A stretch of 64,000 nt of DNA, from positions 11,006,471 to 11,070,470 of the forward strand of contig NC_049979.1 in NCBI RefSeq assembly GCF_000003815.2, read 5' to 3'. This document shows, piece by piece, positions 25,081-38,100 of this stretch. The stretch is from Branchiostoma floridae (Eukaryota; Chordata; Leptocardii; Amphioxiformes; Branchiostomatidae). The notes below the pieces were generated by a model. That model made no database searches, was not told the DNA's origin, and saw only the letters and a list, made by a program, of their open reading frames with translations. How positions within the stretch are numbered: position 1 is the stretch's first letter; every line of letters begins with the position of its first letter. A program made the translations under genes and the position numbers.

Positions 25081-25658
25081 AATACAAAAGATTGAAGCAA
25101 CTTCTGGCCACCATATTGGATCATGGTGACGTTCTCAATTAACCTTCTTCAGTCCACAGACGACAGTACGATAAGATTTTCAAACTGTGGATGCTGTTGA
25201 CTCATAGATTATAGCATAGCACAATTCTATCATTGTCAATTTATAATGTATACTAAGTGCATTTCAGCCTCTAATTGCTTCAATCGTGAAACCGACTGAC
25301 CAACTCCAAATAACTGGTAAATACTGGACTGGACTTGCTTTTTTTTAAATTCATAAATGCATAAACAATATATTCAAAAGTGCCACACAAGGTCATTGCC
25401 CCATGTTTACAGCATATTAGAGCTGTTTGAGGTAGTTTGAGGTGTTTAGGCAGACCCCTCAGCTAGTAGCATAGAGAAATGCAGAACAAATATAGATGAA
25501 ACCTATAATGAAGGACACTTCCTCAGTATGTGCAGCTATTCTGTTCACTAGTGTGGTAATGTTCTGCATTATGTACATGTAGTAGAAACACTGCATGATT
25601 TTGTCCCCAAGTACGTATACAGCCTATGGACAGTCTCTTGTGCCAGCTTTTATTCACA

Positions 25659-25660
<2 letters not shown>

Positions 25661-25697
<37 letters not shown>

Positions 25698-25812
25698 ACG
25701 CACAAACACACACACACACACGCATGCACACACAAACACAAACACACCCATGCATGCACACACATGCATGCACACCCACTAACACACTAACACAGTGACA
25801 TACACACACTTC
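25661..25812. repeat. (CT)n followed by (CA)-rich microsatellite
   Basis: About 17 CT units are followed by imperfect CA repeats with GCATGCA interruptions, forming a long polypyrimidine then purine-pyrimidine alternating tract. Confidence 0.95.
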
Positions 25813-26759
25813 ATCTTCTTCTCAACTTCCATGGGAAAATACAGTACTGTAAAATCTGATTAGAGTCATTATTTCTGAGAGAAAAGTGTTCCTCTTAGCC
25901 AGCATGCACACTGTATCTAGCCTTGAGGCACCTTACTCATATCCAATAAATAAAGGTTCAAACAAAACAAACAAACTGCTGAAATTCAATGAGACTTTAT
26001 TTGTTCAAAACAGAAATAGTACACTCAGGTAAATCTAACCTATTAACACTATGTAGACTATATGTGAAGACTATGCAGAGACATGTTATAAGCAGAGTAC
26101 AAAATGTACTACCCTTCCTTTTCTGGCCCACAGAAACTAGTGAGGGCCCTTGCGTGTCTGTCCTTGGTGCTGAAAGGATGTCTTGTCATGGAGGTAATGT
26201 TTACAGAGGATAAGCACTACCCTTTGGGCAGTGGTTGGATGACGTACTAGTACTTATGACACCCGTTATCATAACTAGGTGACCCCAGCACACAGACGCC
26301 AATAAGATGTCACTGATGACTTTCAAATCTCGCCATAGTGCTGAATAATCACAGTGTTAAACAGTTGCAGTTTGAGAACACCACCGGTTGACTAACTATC
26401 CTATTTCAAAGGATATAGGTTGCCACGCTGATAAAGGTGACCAAACGGAGGTCGATCTGGCTGAGTTGTAACGAGCTGGTTACTTTGATTAAAAAGCAGC
26501 AAGTTGGTCAATTTCTTTAATTTCATTTGACACATATCACAAACGATAATTTCTCAGGTTCACTCTTGTGAAGCTAAATCATATAGTTTTTGGAACAATG
26601 GTATTCTTTTTGAAATTTATGTTGCTGTTGCAATAACGCGGTCGTTATTAACACTTCTACGTGCATACTGTACTAGTAGTATCCTATTTGAGAAAAAAAT
26701 GATATAACGTAAGCTTATCTAAAAATATATTTTGCTGTCGGACAGCAGTTGTTCACTAT

Positions 26760-28451
26760 CTATGGTCTGCTGAATCTCCTTGTCTGTTTGTCTGTGAATA
26801 AAGTCTTCAGTATGATCATCTGCCCGAGGCCGATCACAACCACGAGCACCGACTGATACAGAGACCAGTCGTGTACCCGCCCACTCAGGTCCAGCGCGTT
26901 GTTTAGGTCCACAGCTTCATAGCGGCGGTATCTGAAAGGAATGGTGCAAACTTGTTAGCCTCTACCAGGCTCTTCATGTCGCTGGAAAAAAAGATAGTAG
27001 AAATTTGTCAAATAGACAGATAACACACCAGAGACGACCAAAAATTACATAGGTATTGTCAATTGTACTATTTGGCCGGCTAACTCTGTAGTGTTATCTG
27101 TAGTCCATTTGGCCGATTTCTACTAGTATTTTCCCAACGACATGTGGAGCCTTGTAGAGGCTACAAACTGGTGTGAGCTGACAGAAAGTAATCCCCAAGC
27201 AGATGTAATACACCTGCTCTACCTTTGTGCCGACACCGGTTTTTGTAAGAATTATCGTTGCTCTTTTCTAAATTTAGTATTTCCATTTTTAACCACTCGC
27301 CCCCAACTACGAGTTGAATTGTTAAAAAAGGGCGTGAAACACTGAGATAAGCAGGTTCCTTACATCTGCTTGGTGATTAAGCATCAATGTCAGAGCTAGT
27401 TCGACATTTGTTAGAATAAAGCAGCTCAAAGTTTACTTGCCTTTGTTTTTCATTCCACTAAACAACTCCGGTTCTGTTCGTAATTGTTTACACTCCTAGA
27501 CGTAAACGGAAAACACAAGTCCCTCTATCAATTCCCTCTTACCTGTTCTGTAGCTCCACTATGATGTCTAGTGACTCCTTGATTTGTTTTGCTACAAACA
27601 GCCACGCTGAGATGTCATCAGGCCGCTTGGTGCCCATCCGTGCCGCGAGAGCCGCTGTCTCTTGCTTCATCAGGGACATGTAGATCAGCTGGTCAGAAAC
27701 AATACAGATTTCAACAAAGTTATTAGCGCAGCTACTACCATGCCACCTATGCAATGTAAATGGGTTATTCGAGTGGTTGGTAACATTTCAGTGTTTCAGA
27801 GTACTAGTACTGTTCTTAATTGTTTTCGATCCGACGATCTATCGTCTGAGGTGAAATAACAGTGCATCCGGGAGGAAGGTCCTACTGGATCAGTAACTTG
27901 ATATGGTCTGGGCCCCGCGTGCCGTTACACACCTTTACTGAGCTTCTTTCTTACCCAGACCAAACATGGTCATGACCATGCCCTGACGACGTCTACCTGT
28001 TAAGTGAGCCATAAAGAGGCGGTAACGTTACCTAGGCACTGCTGTTCGACATGGCGAAGATAAACAATAGTTTAAGATAACGGATAGTGAAGTCCTTTTA
28101 GTCAACCTTTCTATTGAACGTCGAGAAGGCGTTGCTGAAGCAGAACTTGTAGGTGCCCACGGTGGTCTGCCAGTTGTGCACGCCTGACTTCTCTCGCTCT
28201 TTGTTATAGATGAGGCTGTCGTCCGGTGCCATGATCGCCACGTCAACATCCCTCTGGCCGCCCTTGATTACTTGAAACTCGAAAGAGTAGTTTCCCGGGA
28301 AATAGAACTCCTGATAGAAGCATATCTCCCCTCTGTTCTCCAAGTCAAAGGTACACGCTGTGCTGTGTTCTGATCCGTCCACTCTCACTAACATGACAAG
28401 ACCAAGTGCTGTCAAACAACATGTCAATCGTACCCTTCTGAACACCTCCAT
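26760..28451 (-). CDS. p24 family cargo receptor (TMED), 3 exons, 220 aa
   Basis: p24 proteins are type I membrane proteins cycling between ER and Golgi that select cargo for COPI/COPII vesicles. Coding exons are 28451-28107, 27688-27543 and 26931-26760, all with GT/AG borders and compatible phases, and TAG at 26762-26760. The order is a signal peptide (MEVFRRVRLTCCLTALGLVM), then a GOLD domain with the paired cysteines (GEICFYQEF, YKFCFSNAFSTF) and the FQVIKGGQRDVDV strand. A helical region (DISAWLFVAKQIKESLDII) follows, then one transmembrane helix (SVLVVVIGLGQMIIL). The cytosolic tail LKTLFTDKQTRRFSRP has the family's aromatic and basic signals. An in-frame ATG 13 codons upstream (28490) would put a charged stretch before the signal peptide, so I prefer 28451. 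The GOLD C-terminal strands are divergent, and I cannot assign a TMED number. The last intron carries a 208-bp MITE. Confidence 0.9.
26956..27163. mobile_element. Palindromic MITE, 208 bp, with 9-bp target duplication
   Basis: TAGCCTCTACCAGGCTC at 26956-26972 is mirrored at 27147-27163 (one mismatch). The arms continue through TAGAAATTTGTCAAAT and AGATAACAC. CAAACTTGT and CAAACTGGT flank it (8 of 9 matching). A 9-bp duplication is typical of MULE-type elements. It lies in the TMED last intron; a second copy is at 29744. Confidence 0.85.
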
Positions 28452-28787
28452 CTTGAACCAGGCACAGATTTTTTTCTCAGGAGGGTTCAAAGGGCGTTAT
28501 CGACAGGTATGGCAGGAGAATTTAGCGTGTTGATTTACGTTCCGGGTCTGACTGTTTGGGCCCGCGCCTCTAATGTAGTACGCTCGGCAAACAGTAGATG
28601 ACGTATCCAGGATTTTCCATTGTGAAGTGCCCATCGAGATCGGCATGTGGGGACGTGGCTGGAATGGGTACAGGGGCGTTAACAAGCACCGGGATATCGA
28701 TCATTGAGGAGGAAAGAAAGTGGGTCAGGTGAGCTGATGAACGGTCTTTTGCGCCCTCACTGGGGAAACTTAAGCTACTATAAGAGA

Positions 28788-29282
28788 GCACAACCCGCCA
28801 TACGTGCAACTGCGTGGTGTCTACGTGCCAAAACGTGGGCAATCTTTTGGTATCCGTAATTGGTAAGTACCACCTCCGTACGGAATCGTACGGAATCCAA
28901 CAGATTTGAGAGCACGTAGACACGCCGTAGCACTCTACGTGTATGTCAAAATTTCTCTGCCCTTGGGCAGCGGATGCGCCTCCTGTACGAGGAAGTACGG
29001 GCGACGCGCGTGCCCGTACAGTGAGTAAGGAAACCGTACGTACGCAGCACGTGTAAGTACGGTCTGCATACGGTAACGTGGCAATCGCACGTCACGGTAA
29101 GCACGTACAACTCACTTACCACTAGCTCGACGAACGATGCTCGCAACCGGCTCGGCCAGTCGTGGCGTGCAGACCACATACTTACACCTTGCGCAACAGT
29201 ACTCCCTCCCTGTCCCTGCCATTCCTTCCGCACGTTTTCAGAAAAAAAAGTACGGACAAAAAGCACGTACGGCGGGTTGTGC
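28788..29282. mobile_element. GTACG-rich inverted-repeat element, about 495 bp
   Basis: GCACAACCCGCCATACGTGC at 28788-28807 is the inverse of 29263-29282 at 19 of 20 positions. Weaker inverted similarity extends outward through TAAG on both sides. The interior is extremely rich in GTACG/CGTAC and CACGTA words, unlike the flanks. No coding capacity and no clear target duplication. It lies about 340 bp upstream of the TMED start codon. Confidence 0.8.
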
Positions 29283-29743
29283 CCTTAGCTTTAGGCTGTA
29301 TCTTGCGACCTTGTCAGAATAGATGAGGACCAGTGCTGACAATTGTCGCACGGTAAACTATATTGTCACAAGTTTCACATTGAAGTGATTACCTGTCCTT
29401 TATTTCTAAATTTAGATGATTACAAGCAAAAGCAAGAAGGCAATGCTAGTCACACACAGACACTAGAGATATTCAATCTTTCTACAACAACGTTCCCTTT
29501 TGATAGCTGTTTCAGTCCCTCAGTCTTTCTTAAAGGCCTTTCTTCTTGATACTAAAAGAGTCATAGCACCATGTCATCTCCAAGGTTCCTGTTGTGTTTA
29601 AAGTATCCTTGTGTGAGATGTACACTGCCTTCATGTCGCTAGAGGGCAGCTACTAAACGTCTTTTTCGAGAGAAAACTGGTCAGTGGTAAAGGTGAGTTC
29701 ACACGTGCGTATTCAAGTTCGTATGGGGTCTGTTCGGAATTCT

Positions 29744-29914
29744 TAGCCTCTACCAGGCTCCCTCCACAGGTCGCTAGAAAAATAATAGAAATAGGACAAA
29801 TATAGCCAGATAACATGCCAGAGGAGTTAGCTGTCCGAGGTGTTTGGTTTGCGACTAGTTAATTCCTCTGACATGTTATCTGTCGATATTTGTCCAATTT
29901 CTATGATTTTGAAA
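29744..29914. mobile_element. Second copy of the TAGCCTCTACCAGGCTC MITE, right end lost
   Basis: The left arm repeats TAGCCTCTACCAGGCTC, then GTCGCTAGAAAAA, TAGAAAT and AGATAAC(A) blocks, as in 26956-27163. The right arm folds back from about 29868 (TGACATGTTATCTG, TTTGTCCAATTTCTA) but lacks the terminal repeat. Confidence 0.75.
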
Positions 29915-32161
29915 AACAAGCGTCACAAAAAACGTATGAAATATCAGACTTTTTTTATTTTAGAAATTTGTTCAATAAACATATAAACATACATCATTAC
30001 ACATACATGGTACAAAACACATGATTGATGTAGTCAAAGTCATCATACTGAGGCCCAAATCTGACCCTTTTCTGTCAATTAAAAACCTTTCTGTGAATGT
30101 CACTAAAAAAATGAAAAACATATGATGGAATGCGACTAGAGACAGTCGGGAATATGGACAAGAGTTCTGGTAAAACGTATCGGAAAAGTGAGGTCATGTG
30201 GGTAATCCACGATTGCATTAATGTCGAGATCTGAAAAGCGGAGCAGAAAGATTTTTTTATTGACAGAAAGGGGGGCGATGAAGGTTCATAATTTACGGAC
30301 AGTGCGCAAGGTTTCCTTCAAATTTTCAGAGAAACCTTCCTGGTGACTTTCCTCAATAAAGATTGCTGGTGCATGGTGTACCGTTCAAAAAGAGAACAAG
30401 TGGGCAATATGGGCCCAATTTGGGCCTAATGGGTAAAAGCAAGTATGCGCTGTGCAATTGTGACATGACGTCCTAGTTTTCCACTCACCTCAGCCAGAAG
30501 CGGATTCTAGTCGTCAGAACCGAAAGCATCAGCCCAAAAACTTTCCTTCAGATCACTGTTGTGGACATCTGAATGTTCTTTTCCCCTCCATGGGACGGGG
30601 CGATGTTGGCGAAAACAGGCCGACAAGAGGCAACAGGCAACGGTTTGTCTGGTTCCGAAGTGGAAGTTAACGAATCACGCATTAAAGATGACGTTAGAGT
30701 TGCTACCAAGCAGTCTGTGGGGTGTGAAATTAGCGTTCTTTTGACATGTCTGGAAGTATTCGGCTAAATGTGCATTGGGCAAACTCACGGTGAGTTTGAA
30801 AAGTATATTGATCTCATCGTATCATAATGAACGAATATTACTCATTGCCACATTGGATCATATTGGAAAACGGCAAACCGTCAGAACCTGGCTTATAAGA
30901 AAGTTAGTTAGTGTTATCTTTAGGTTTTTTCAGAGGAGGATCATGGGATCTGCAAAGTAGGTTTAAGACTTAAGTTTGGTATCAAAATATTTCTGGGACT
31001 TTTTTCAGCATTCATCTCTCTGTCCGAGCTTTTGATGTGAGCTCCTTGCTCTGTCTAGGGAAACACGTGCACATTTACTTGAAGAACAGAAAGTAATGCA
31101 GGACAAACATCCCGAAACAATAGTTGGAGCCCCATTTAGCTAAAGGTCACCTGATTCATCAACCTGATGGTAATAAAGAAAGTTAATTCTAAAATCTAAT
31201 AGGATGATCAGGCCGGATTCCGGCCCACTCAACTAGGCGCAACACTGTGGTCAGCTCTGCCCGACACTCTAGACAACTCGGCAATCACCCCCGCAAGAAA
31301 ACCTCATTATTTTACGTTCATTAATCTCAGAAGTGCAGTATGCTTCTTTCACTATTAATCATAAAGGAAGGATGTTATTAACTAATAACCTGCTTCAAGC
31401 GGCTGTAATGATTGCCTGAGTTGGGACTAAGTTGATTTTGGGATTTCCAACTCACCCACACTATGCCAACCTTCCATGCCTTTATTTATGTGTTTTGACA
31501 CTTTCCTTTGTCATGGTTTCGTTGCTTATTTATCTGTTTGTCTGCACATTATTGGCCTGTTTGTTTCCATCCACCGTTGCTATGATGTCTGCGCGGTCCC
31601 CTGGGACATCTGGTCCTCGCACAGGTCAAAGGTCAGACCGACCAAGTTAATAGATCCGTGACGTCAAGATTCCTCCAACATCCGGGATATTGGGACATGT
31701 CATCCAATCGTGAGGCGCTATTTCCGTCACGTGACCACACCTTGGCTATTAGCAACAAAATCTGGAAGGAGGTTGCCCGAAACAGTGCTGGATGCTGTTG
31801 AAAATAGTGCCATTTCAAGCTTCTGATTCTTTGAATTTTTGTCGGAGGGGTCTAGCAAGTGTCTACAACATCTTCGGAACAATCATACAGGACTATTAGT
31901 GTGGTAATATCGTTTGTTTGGCTGCTAAATGTGGGTCGTGGTTTCCATGTTGGCGAAGCTGGGGGAGGACCAACCAAGCAACCTTGTCAGCCCTTCCTTC
32001 CAGGTTAGACTGTCGTGCCGAGTGAAGACGACATCTTCATGATCTAGATCGCGCTGGAATCGATCATAATCCAGTTTCGCGATATCCCAGAGGATTCTTG
32101 TATTAATCAAAAGGACCCTAAGTTAACTCTTCAGCCGAGTTAACCCTAAGAGACTGCCAAA

Positions 32162-35100
32162 ATGTCCGCCGCCACAGGGCCCGTGACCGATAAGATAGAT
32201 CCGTTCAGCAAGAAACAGTCAGTCAAGAAGCCAAAACAGAAGCGATCCCAGGCCTCCTCACGGTATAAGGCGAAGGGAGGGACGGAGCTGGTGCCTTTAC
32301 CACAACTCAAAGGTAATGTTCACCAACAATCAGTATTCTCAGTACGTAGCTACTCTGAAAAAGCGTTCCATGTTTTTTGAATGCATGAACGTTTGTGGCG
32401 TGCCTAAAAACCCAAACCGTGTTTATCCCAGAGACAATAAACACGGATTCCTGATTTAGCTGGGCCACAGTTGTGACATCTTTGATGCCACCAGCGCACT
32501 TGTCACATCCTAGCCTGCCTTATCATACTCATATCAGACCTCTGTTATCAGTGAGAGCCCCCTGTGGCCACTTTGAGGCCCATACCCGTGAGAGCCATGT
32601 TAGATGGATACACACACATCCACACATTTGACCCCTCCCACCGCCACCAAGGGTTGGTACATGACATGGACTATGCCAACCATTCCAGTCCAACCAACCT
32701 TGACGGTACATACACTTGTCACACGAACTTGACTTTGGCATCAAGTGAGTGCACCCCCTCTTCCAGTAGATTTTTGTGCGTACCATTTGTGTGATAATGT
32801 TGTCAACATCTTCCATATTTGTTGAGCCTTATGGTGCTATCCTTGACCCAGTGGACATGGTTTGACACACCACAACAGGTCAGCCTGATGAGGATATGAC
32901 TGAATGTTGCTTAGTTCTCCTTTACCTTCAAGTTCAAGCTGTCATGTGAGGAGGATAAGTCTATCGCTACTCCTGTGTATGTAGACAGTATCATCCATGT
33001 TACCTGATTTTTCCATGTCTGTGCCTGTCAAATTCTTATCCTACATCCCTTGCCTCCAGCTATTTGCAACGCAATGCCATTGTCCACAAAAAAATAATTT
33101 CCATACATTTCTGACTAGGTTGCATATTTCTGCAAAGATCTTGTTCAGTGTACAGAAAGACCTTTAGTAGTTTAAAACAGTTGCACAGACATATATGTAA
33201 TAATGACATGCACATGTACATAGTAGTAATTATCTCATACCTGGAAATACACACACGAATTGTAGAGACTGCCTTATAAGGTGATTTACATAAGAGCTTC
33301 CTTGTAGAATTGTGTTCTGCTAGCTATGTGCTTGGGATCAAAGAGGACCTGGTTAGGATTTCAGTAGGCTTGGACTGTAGCAGTTTGCAATGAAGGCTTT
33401 AAAACCAACTGACCATCTGGGTAGTTTTCTTTCCTATTTGATTCCAGTATGTTTTTTAAACCGAATCATTGGAAGAGTTGTAGTTGTTACACATAAAGCT
33501 ATAGATGAACTTGTATGTTGTGTCTGTGCCCTTGATGTGATCAGCACACATTATGATTTGTTTCGGTGGTAGAGGAGTTTTGCATAAGTGATGTCCAATG
33601 CTGCTGCCACATTGGCCTGCTACATGAAAATCCTTTTACCCAAGGGAGTGGTATGCCATTAACATTGTTCAGTATTGAGCTGGCTTAGATGTGTAAGTAT
33701 GGAGATAATTGAAAAGCTGTAGAATTTGTGTGATATTTTTGTGTGGTTAACTTAGTAAAGTCTTTTGGTTCTTGGGGCGCAAAAATTTACAGCGGATATG
33801 ATACACGTTTTCTGTACCACCTACTATTTGCATGTATGATATTATTAAACGTGCATTGTAGGTTGTACATAAAAAGCTGAGCTATAGAGTTGCTTTGTGT
33901 AAAAAGAAGATGAAAGATAAGGCACGAAAAACCCCCAACTGCAAATGGAGAGTACACCATGAATGAAGAATGTCAGTCAGTTGATCTGTCAACTGGTAAA
34001 GATAAGCCATGGGTGGTAACAATAAATACATGTTTCACAAACACGCCATTTTAATGACAAGACCCTATCAACATTCCTCTTGAACAATTTCTAATTAATC
34101 CAGAACAATCCATAATCCTTTTAAGTTGTATCACTGTGTATCCAATTGTTGTGATATTCAAACATACACATGCACATAAAACAGGTAGGTAAATAGATAT
34201 GCATATTCATGGCCTGATCTAATATTTTTGCACAGCTAATATCAGAAGATTGTGGCTCTGTCAATCTTACAATAAGTTACATGGGGCACTTTGTGGATTA
34301 CAGTGTCAATAGAAGATGGATAGATGGAATAATAACACAGTCTGCTGTGGGTTTTACAGTTGATTCTTAATTTATGTCCTCATGAAATGGACAAAGTAGA
34401 AACTTGTTAATTCTGCATGGGCAGCTTTGTGTAAATATCTCTAGTTTGTGTATGCATGTCATTTGTGAATGGAGTGTGGATGTGATGAGTTTTTGTCAGT
34501 CAGTGGAAGCAGACAGCATGTACACATGTCTTATCAGATATTGCATGTTCATCAATCAAAAGAAGTATGATTTCTTGCTAATGCATGATTGATCCAGTTG
34601 TGTAATGAGCACTATTACTAGAGAAGTGCTGGATTGAATAGTCTTGCAGTTGTCCACATCTTTTATTAATATCCTAGATTTTGCTGGAGACTTCTGTAAT
34701 TTGTTGTCTTTGGGAAGGTTGAAAAAAAAAATCCATGCATGCAAAGATCTGATAGTTGCTAAGTACACATACCAAACACAGCATAGATGACTATGGAACA
34801 ACAATGTGAATTCCTCCATCAGTCAGCAATGTAAATGCCCAGTAACATCAGTTTACTCTTTATGTCAAGCATCCTTTGAAAATAGGCTTTTCCAACACTA
34901 TGTGTATGTGCATAAAAAAGGTGATAATTATCAACAGAAATTGTTGGGTAAAATTTGGATACTCATAGTCATAGACTCCCGAAATAACATATCATCAGGA
35001 TGAAAATATATGAAGTATATATATACAGGTTGGGTCCTGTTGGTTTTATGGCTCCCAGTCCACAGGGATGACTATTTTTAGTCTAGACCAGGCAGCCTTT

Positions 35101-38100
35101 CTTTGTACAAATGTTGTGAACGTCATGAAGTAGTCAGAAATTGTTTATCAAGGATTGAAAAATCATAACATGGTTTCCATACCATACATCATGTGGATTA
35201 CTGTGGGAGGAGAGTGGCAATACCAAGTTAGTATTTGGGTTACTAATACTATTCAGGAATATTGGTGGAATGCGGTTGATCTCAAGTTACGTGTATGATG
35301 TGTCATGGCATCGAATGACTGAAATATGGTAGGGTGACTGAGTTGATGTNNNNNNNNNNNNNNNNNNNNNNNNNNNNNNNNNNNNNNNNNNNNNNNNNNN
35401 NNNNNNNNNNNNNNNNNNNNNNNNNNNNNNNNNNNNNNNNNNNNNNNNNNNNNNNNNNNNNNNNNNNNNNNNNNNNNNNNNNNNNNNNNNNNNNNNNNNN
35501 NNNNNNNNNNNNNNNNNNNNNNNNNNNNNNNNNNNNNNNNNNNNNNNNNNNNNNNNNNNNNNNNNNNNNNNNNNNNNNNNNNNNNNNNNNNNNNNNNNNN
35601 NNNNNNNNNNNNNNNNNNNNNNNNNNNNNNNNNNNNNNNNNNNNNNNNNNNNNNNNNNNNNNNNNNNNNNNNNNNNNNNNNNNNNNNNNNNNNNNNNNNN
35701 NNNNNNNNNNNNNNNNNNNNNNNNNNNNNNNNNNNNNNNNNNNNNNNNNNNNNNNNNNNNNNNNNNNNNNNNNNNNNNNNNNNNNNNNNNNNNNNNNNNN
35801 NNNNNNNNNNNNNNNNNNNNNNNNNNNNNNNNNNNNNNNNNNNNNNNNNNNNNNNNNNNNNNNNNNNNNNNNNNNNNNNNNNNNNNNNNNNNNNNNNNNN
35901 NNNNTACAAGTCAGACCAAAACTACATTCGGGTCCCATACCATTATGCCTCATATGATATATACAGATGATGGTGATGGTACAGCATATACAGTTGCAAG
36001 TCCACCTATTTTGCTCCATCATTCAGTTTTCACACTAAAGTTACAGAGAAAAGGTGATTTGTATCTGTCATCTATCGAATCATCAACAATTGTGTTCACA
36101 GTGTGCAAATGATCGTTGGACTTTCTGTCGATAAATGACTCTGTTCATTATCGCTAATGGAACTGTTAGTGTTTTGCCAGATCATACCAGGAAGATAAAC
36201 TTTCCTGACTGCTGGATGTAAAAACTATCAAGGAGTAGTTGTGTTGTAACTTTGTCTCTTCTTCCTGCATTTCTCCCACTTGAGAATGCTTTCTTGTTTA
36301 TCTGTAAACTAACTTGTCCTTATTTGGTGGGACAAGCTGTGATTCATAGAGGAGATTATCCACCTTACCTTTCAATGAGAAAGCTGTATCCTCTTTTAGT
36401 CTTTAGAAATAAAGTATGATAAATAATCTATAGAACCAGCAATTTGCTGAGCAAAGATGAGTGTGAACTGTGAATGTGTGTGTGTGTGTTGTTACCTATG
36501 ACTGTATTATACTATACTATACTATACTATGAGTATGAGCTGTGGTTTCGAGCAGATGTGTCTTGCCAGGGTCATTTCTTCAATGGTTCCTTTTTACATG
36601 TAGAACACTCTACACAGGTGTGTCTCTTCCTGGAATTCTTTTCTGTGATGTATGTTGACTTACATCTGAGATGGATCCATTTCATTCCAACATGTGCATG
36701 TAGAATGTTGAGCAGGTGTCCCTTTTCATTTTACACTCAAAATCATTTTGCAGCATTCTCTGCTACAACATCACAAGGAACTACATGCATTGTAGTTGGA
36801 CTGTAGGGCAGATTCAACCAAGGCAAGGTAGAGTCTAGATGTGTAAGCTTGAGCACATGAGATTTTGTCTGGATGGTAGGAAGAACAACTGAAACAAGTA
36901 GAGTATTGATGGAAGAGGGAGGCTAGGCAGGCACACAGTCTTGGTTGGACACAATTTTTATCAAGGCCATCTGTTTATGCCACGGCTTGCTTTTCAACGT
37001 ATCTCCACAAGACCCTGCTCGTACCGAATGCTGGGGATTTTCCTGTGCACGGTTCAAGCTGCTGGAATGTTCTGCTACTAATTGATCAGAGGGAAGAGCT
37101 CCTAACCCCTTCACCTTTTCGCGATGGACTCTCTTGCACGGCTCTCCTTTTCTGAGACTGATTTCTCCCTAAGTCAGCAAGGTGGCGGGAGGTGGCACAT
37201 TTGGGAGATGCTTTTCGAACAACTTTCTTCCTGTCGAGTAAAGGTAGGCCCCTTTCCAGACTTGGATTCGCTGCCTCTTGTGTGTGCATGCACTTCAGAT
37301 CTGTAATGGTCACGACTCACAAGTCATGAGGTGTAGTCTCTTGTATGTGGGCCAAGTCTCAACAAAGCCACGCTGCAGTGACTTGCATGCCAGCTTGAGC
37401 ATGTTGTTCTTTTACTTTTTAAAGTTGTGAAGAGAAACACAGGACCATACCAAAGAAGTTTGAGCAACTTCCATGACAATTCTCTCTTTCTTTCTGCTGT
37501 GTTTCAAATGAATAAACTGCACTGCTAAAGTCTTTGATTATTCTTGTGTTACTCCTTTTAACCTAAGCAGTAACCAAAACAACAGGCTTACACTTCCAAT
37601 TTGTCCTATGAGTAGGTACATGTAAGTGTGTTTACTGGGAACATGTAGGTTCCTTACATCCATGTAGCCAGAAATGTGTAATATGTGTCTTTCCTGGCCT
37701 GCCAAATTGTTGTGGTGGAAACTTGGAAAACTCACTTTTATATATATATATAATATATATGCTTCAGCATGTTTCCCATACTGTAGTGACTTGGCTAGCC
37801 AACAATCTTGTAGCTAACTCTGAGGTTTACTGAGTATTGCAATGAAAACACCCCAGGGACCTACTTTTGCCTTTTTTGTTTCGAAAGCAGGCATGTCTCT
37901 GTGATAGTGTTAGTGTTGACATGGCTTACATTCCGCCACACCAGCAGCTGTATGTGCCAAATCCCACAACACACAGGCCCGAGAAGTCTCTGTTTTGTGA
38001 TGTTTTCACCACCTGTGGATGTGCGATGATCACACCGAAGCCTGGCTCACTGCTGCGTCCTTTTCCTTCCGCAGACGCTACGCCGGCCGAGCAACAGGAA

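Larger units (their letters stand above)
24768..26759. other. Convergent intergenic interval, MKRN2OS-like to TMED
   Basis: This interval should contain the 3' UTRs of both neighbours. It holds AATAAA at 25075-25080 and a CT/CA microsatellite at 25661-25812. No credible coding exon was found; short frames through the microsatellite are repeat artefacts. Confidence 0.6.
28491..32161. other. Intergenic interval between divergent TMED and B56 genes
   Basis: This interval holds the promoters and 5' UTRs of two divergent genes. It contains the CGTACG-rich inverted-repeat element (28788-29282) and a truncated copy of the 9-bp-TSD MITE (29744-29914). From 29915 to 32161 I recognise no gene. The last few hundred bases before 32162 likely include the 5' UTR of the B56 gene. 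Confidence 0.55.

Noticed and set aside
25523-25798. Frames rich in Cys/Val or Ser/Leu and His/Thr
   Set aside because: They are translations of the CT/CA microsatellite.
35253-36022. Long frames across the first N run
   Set aside because: Openness comes from N positions, not sequence.
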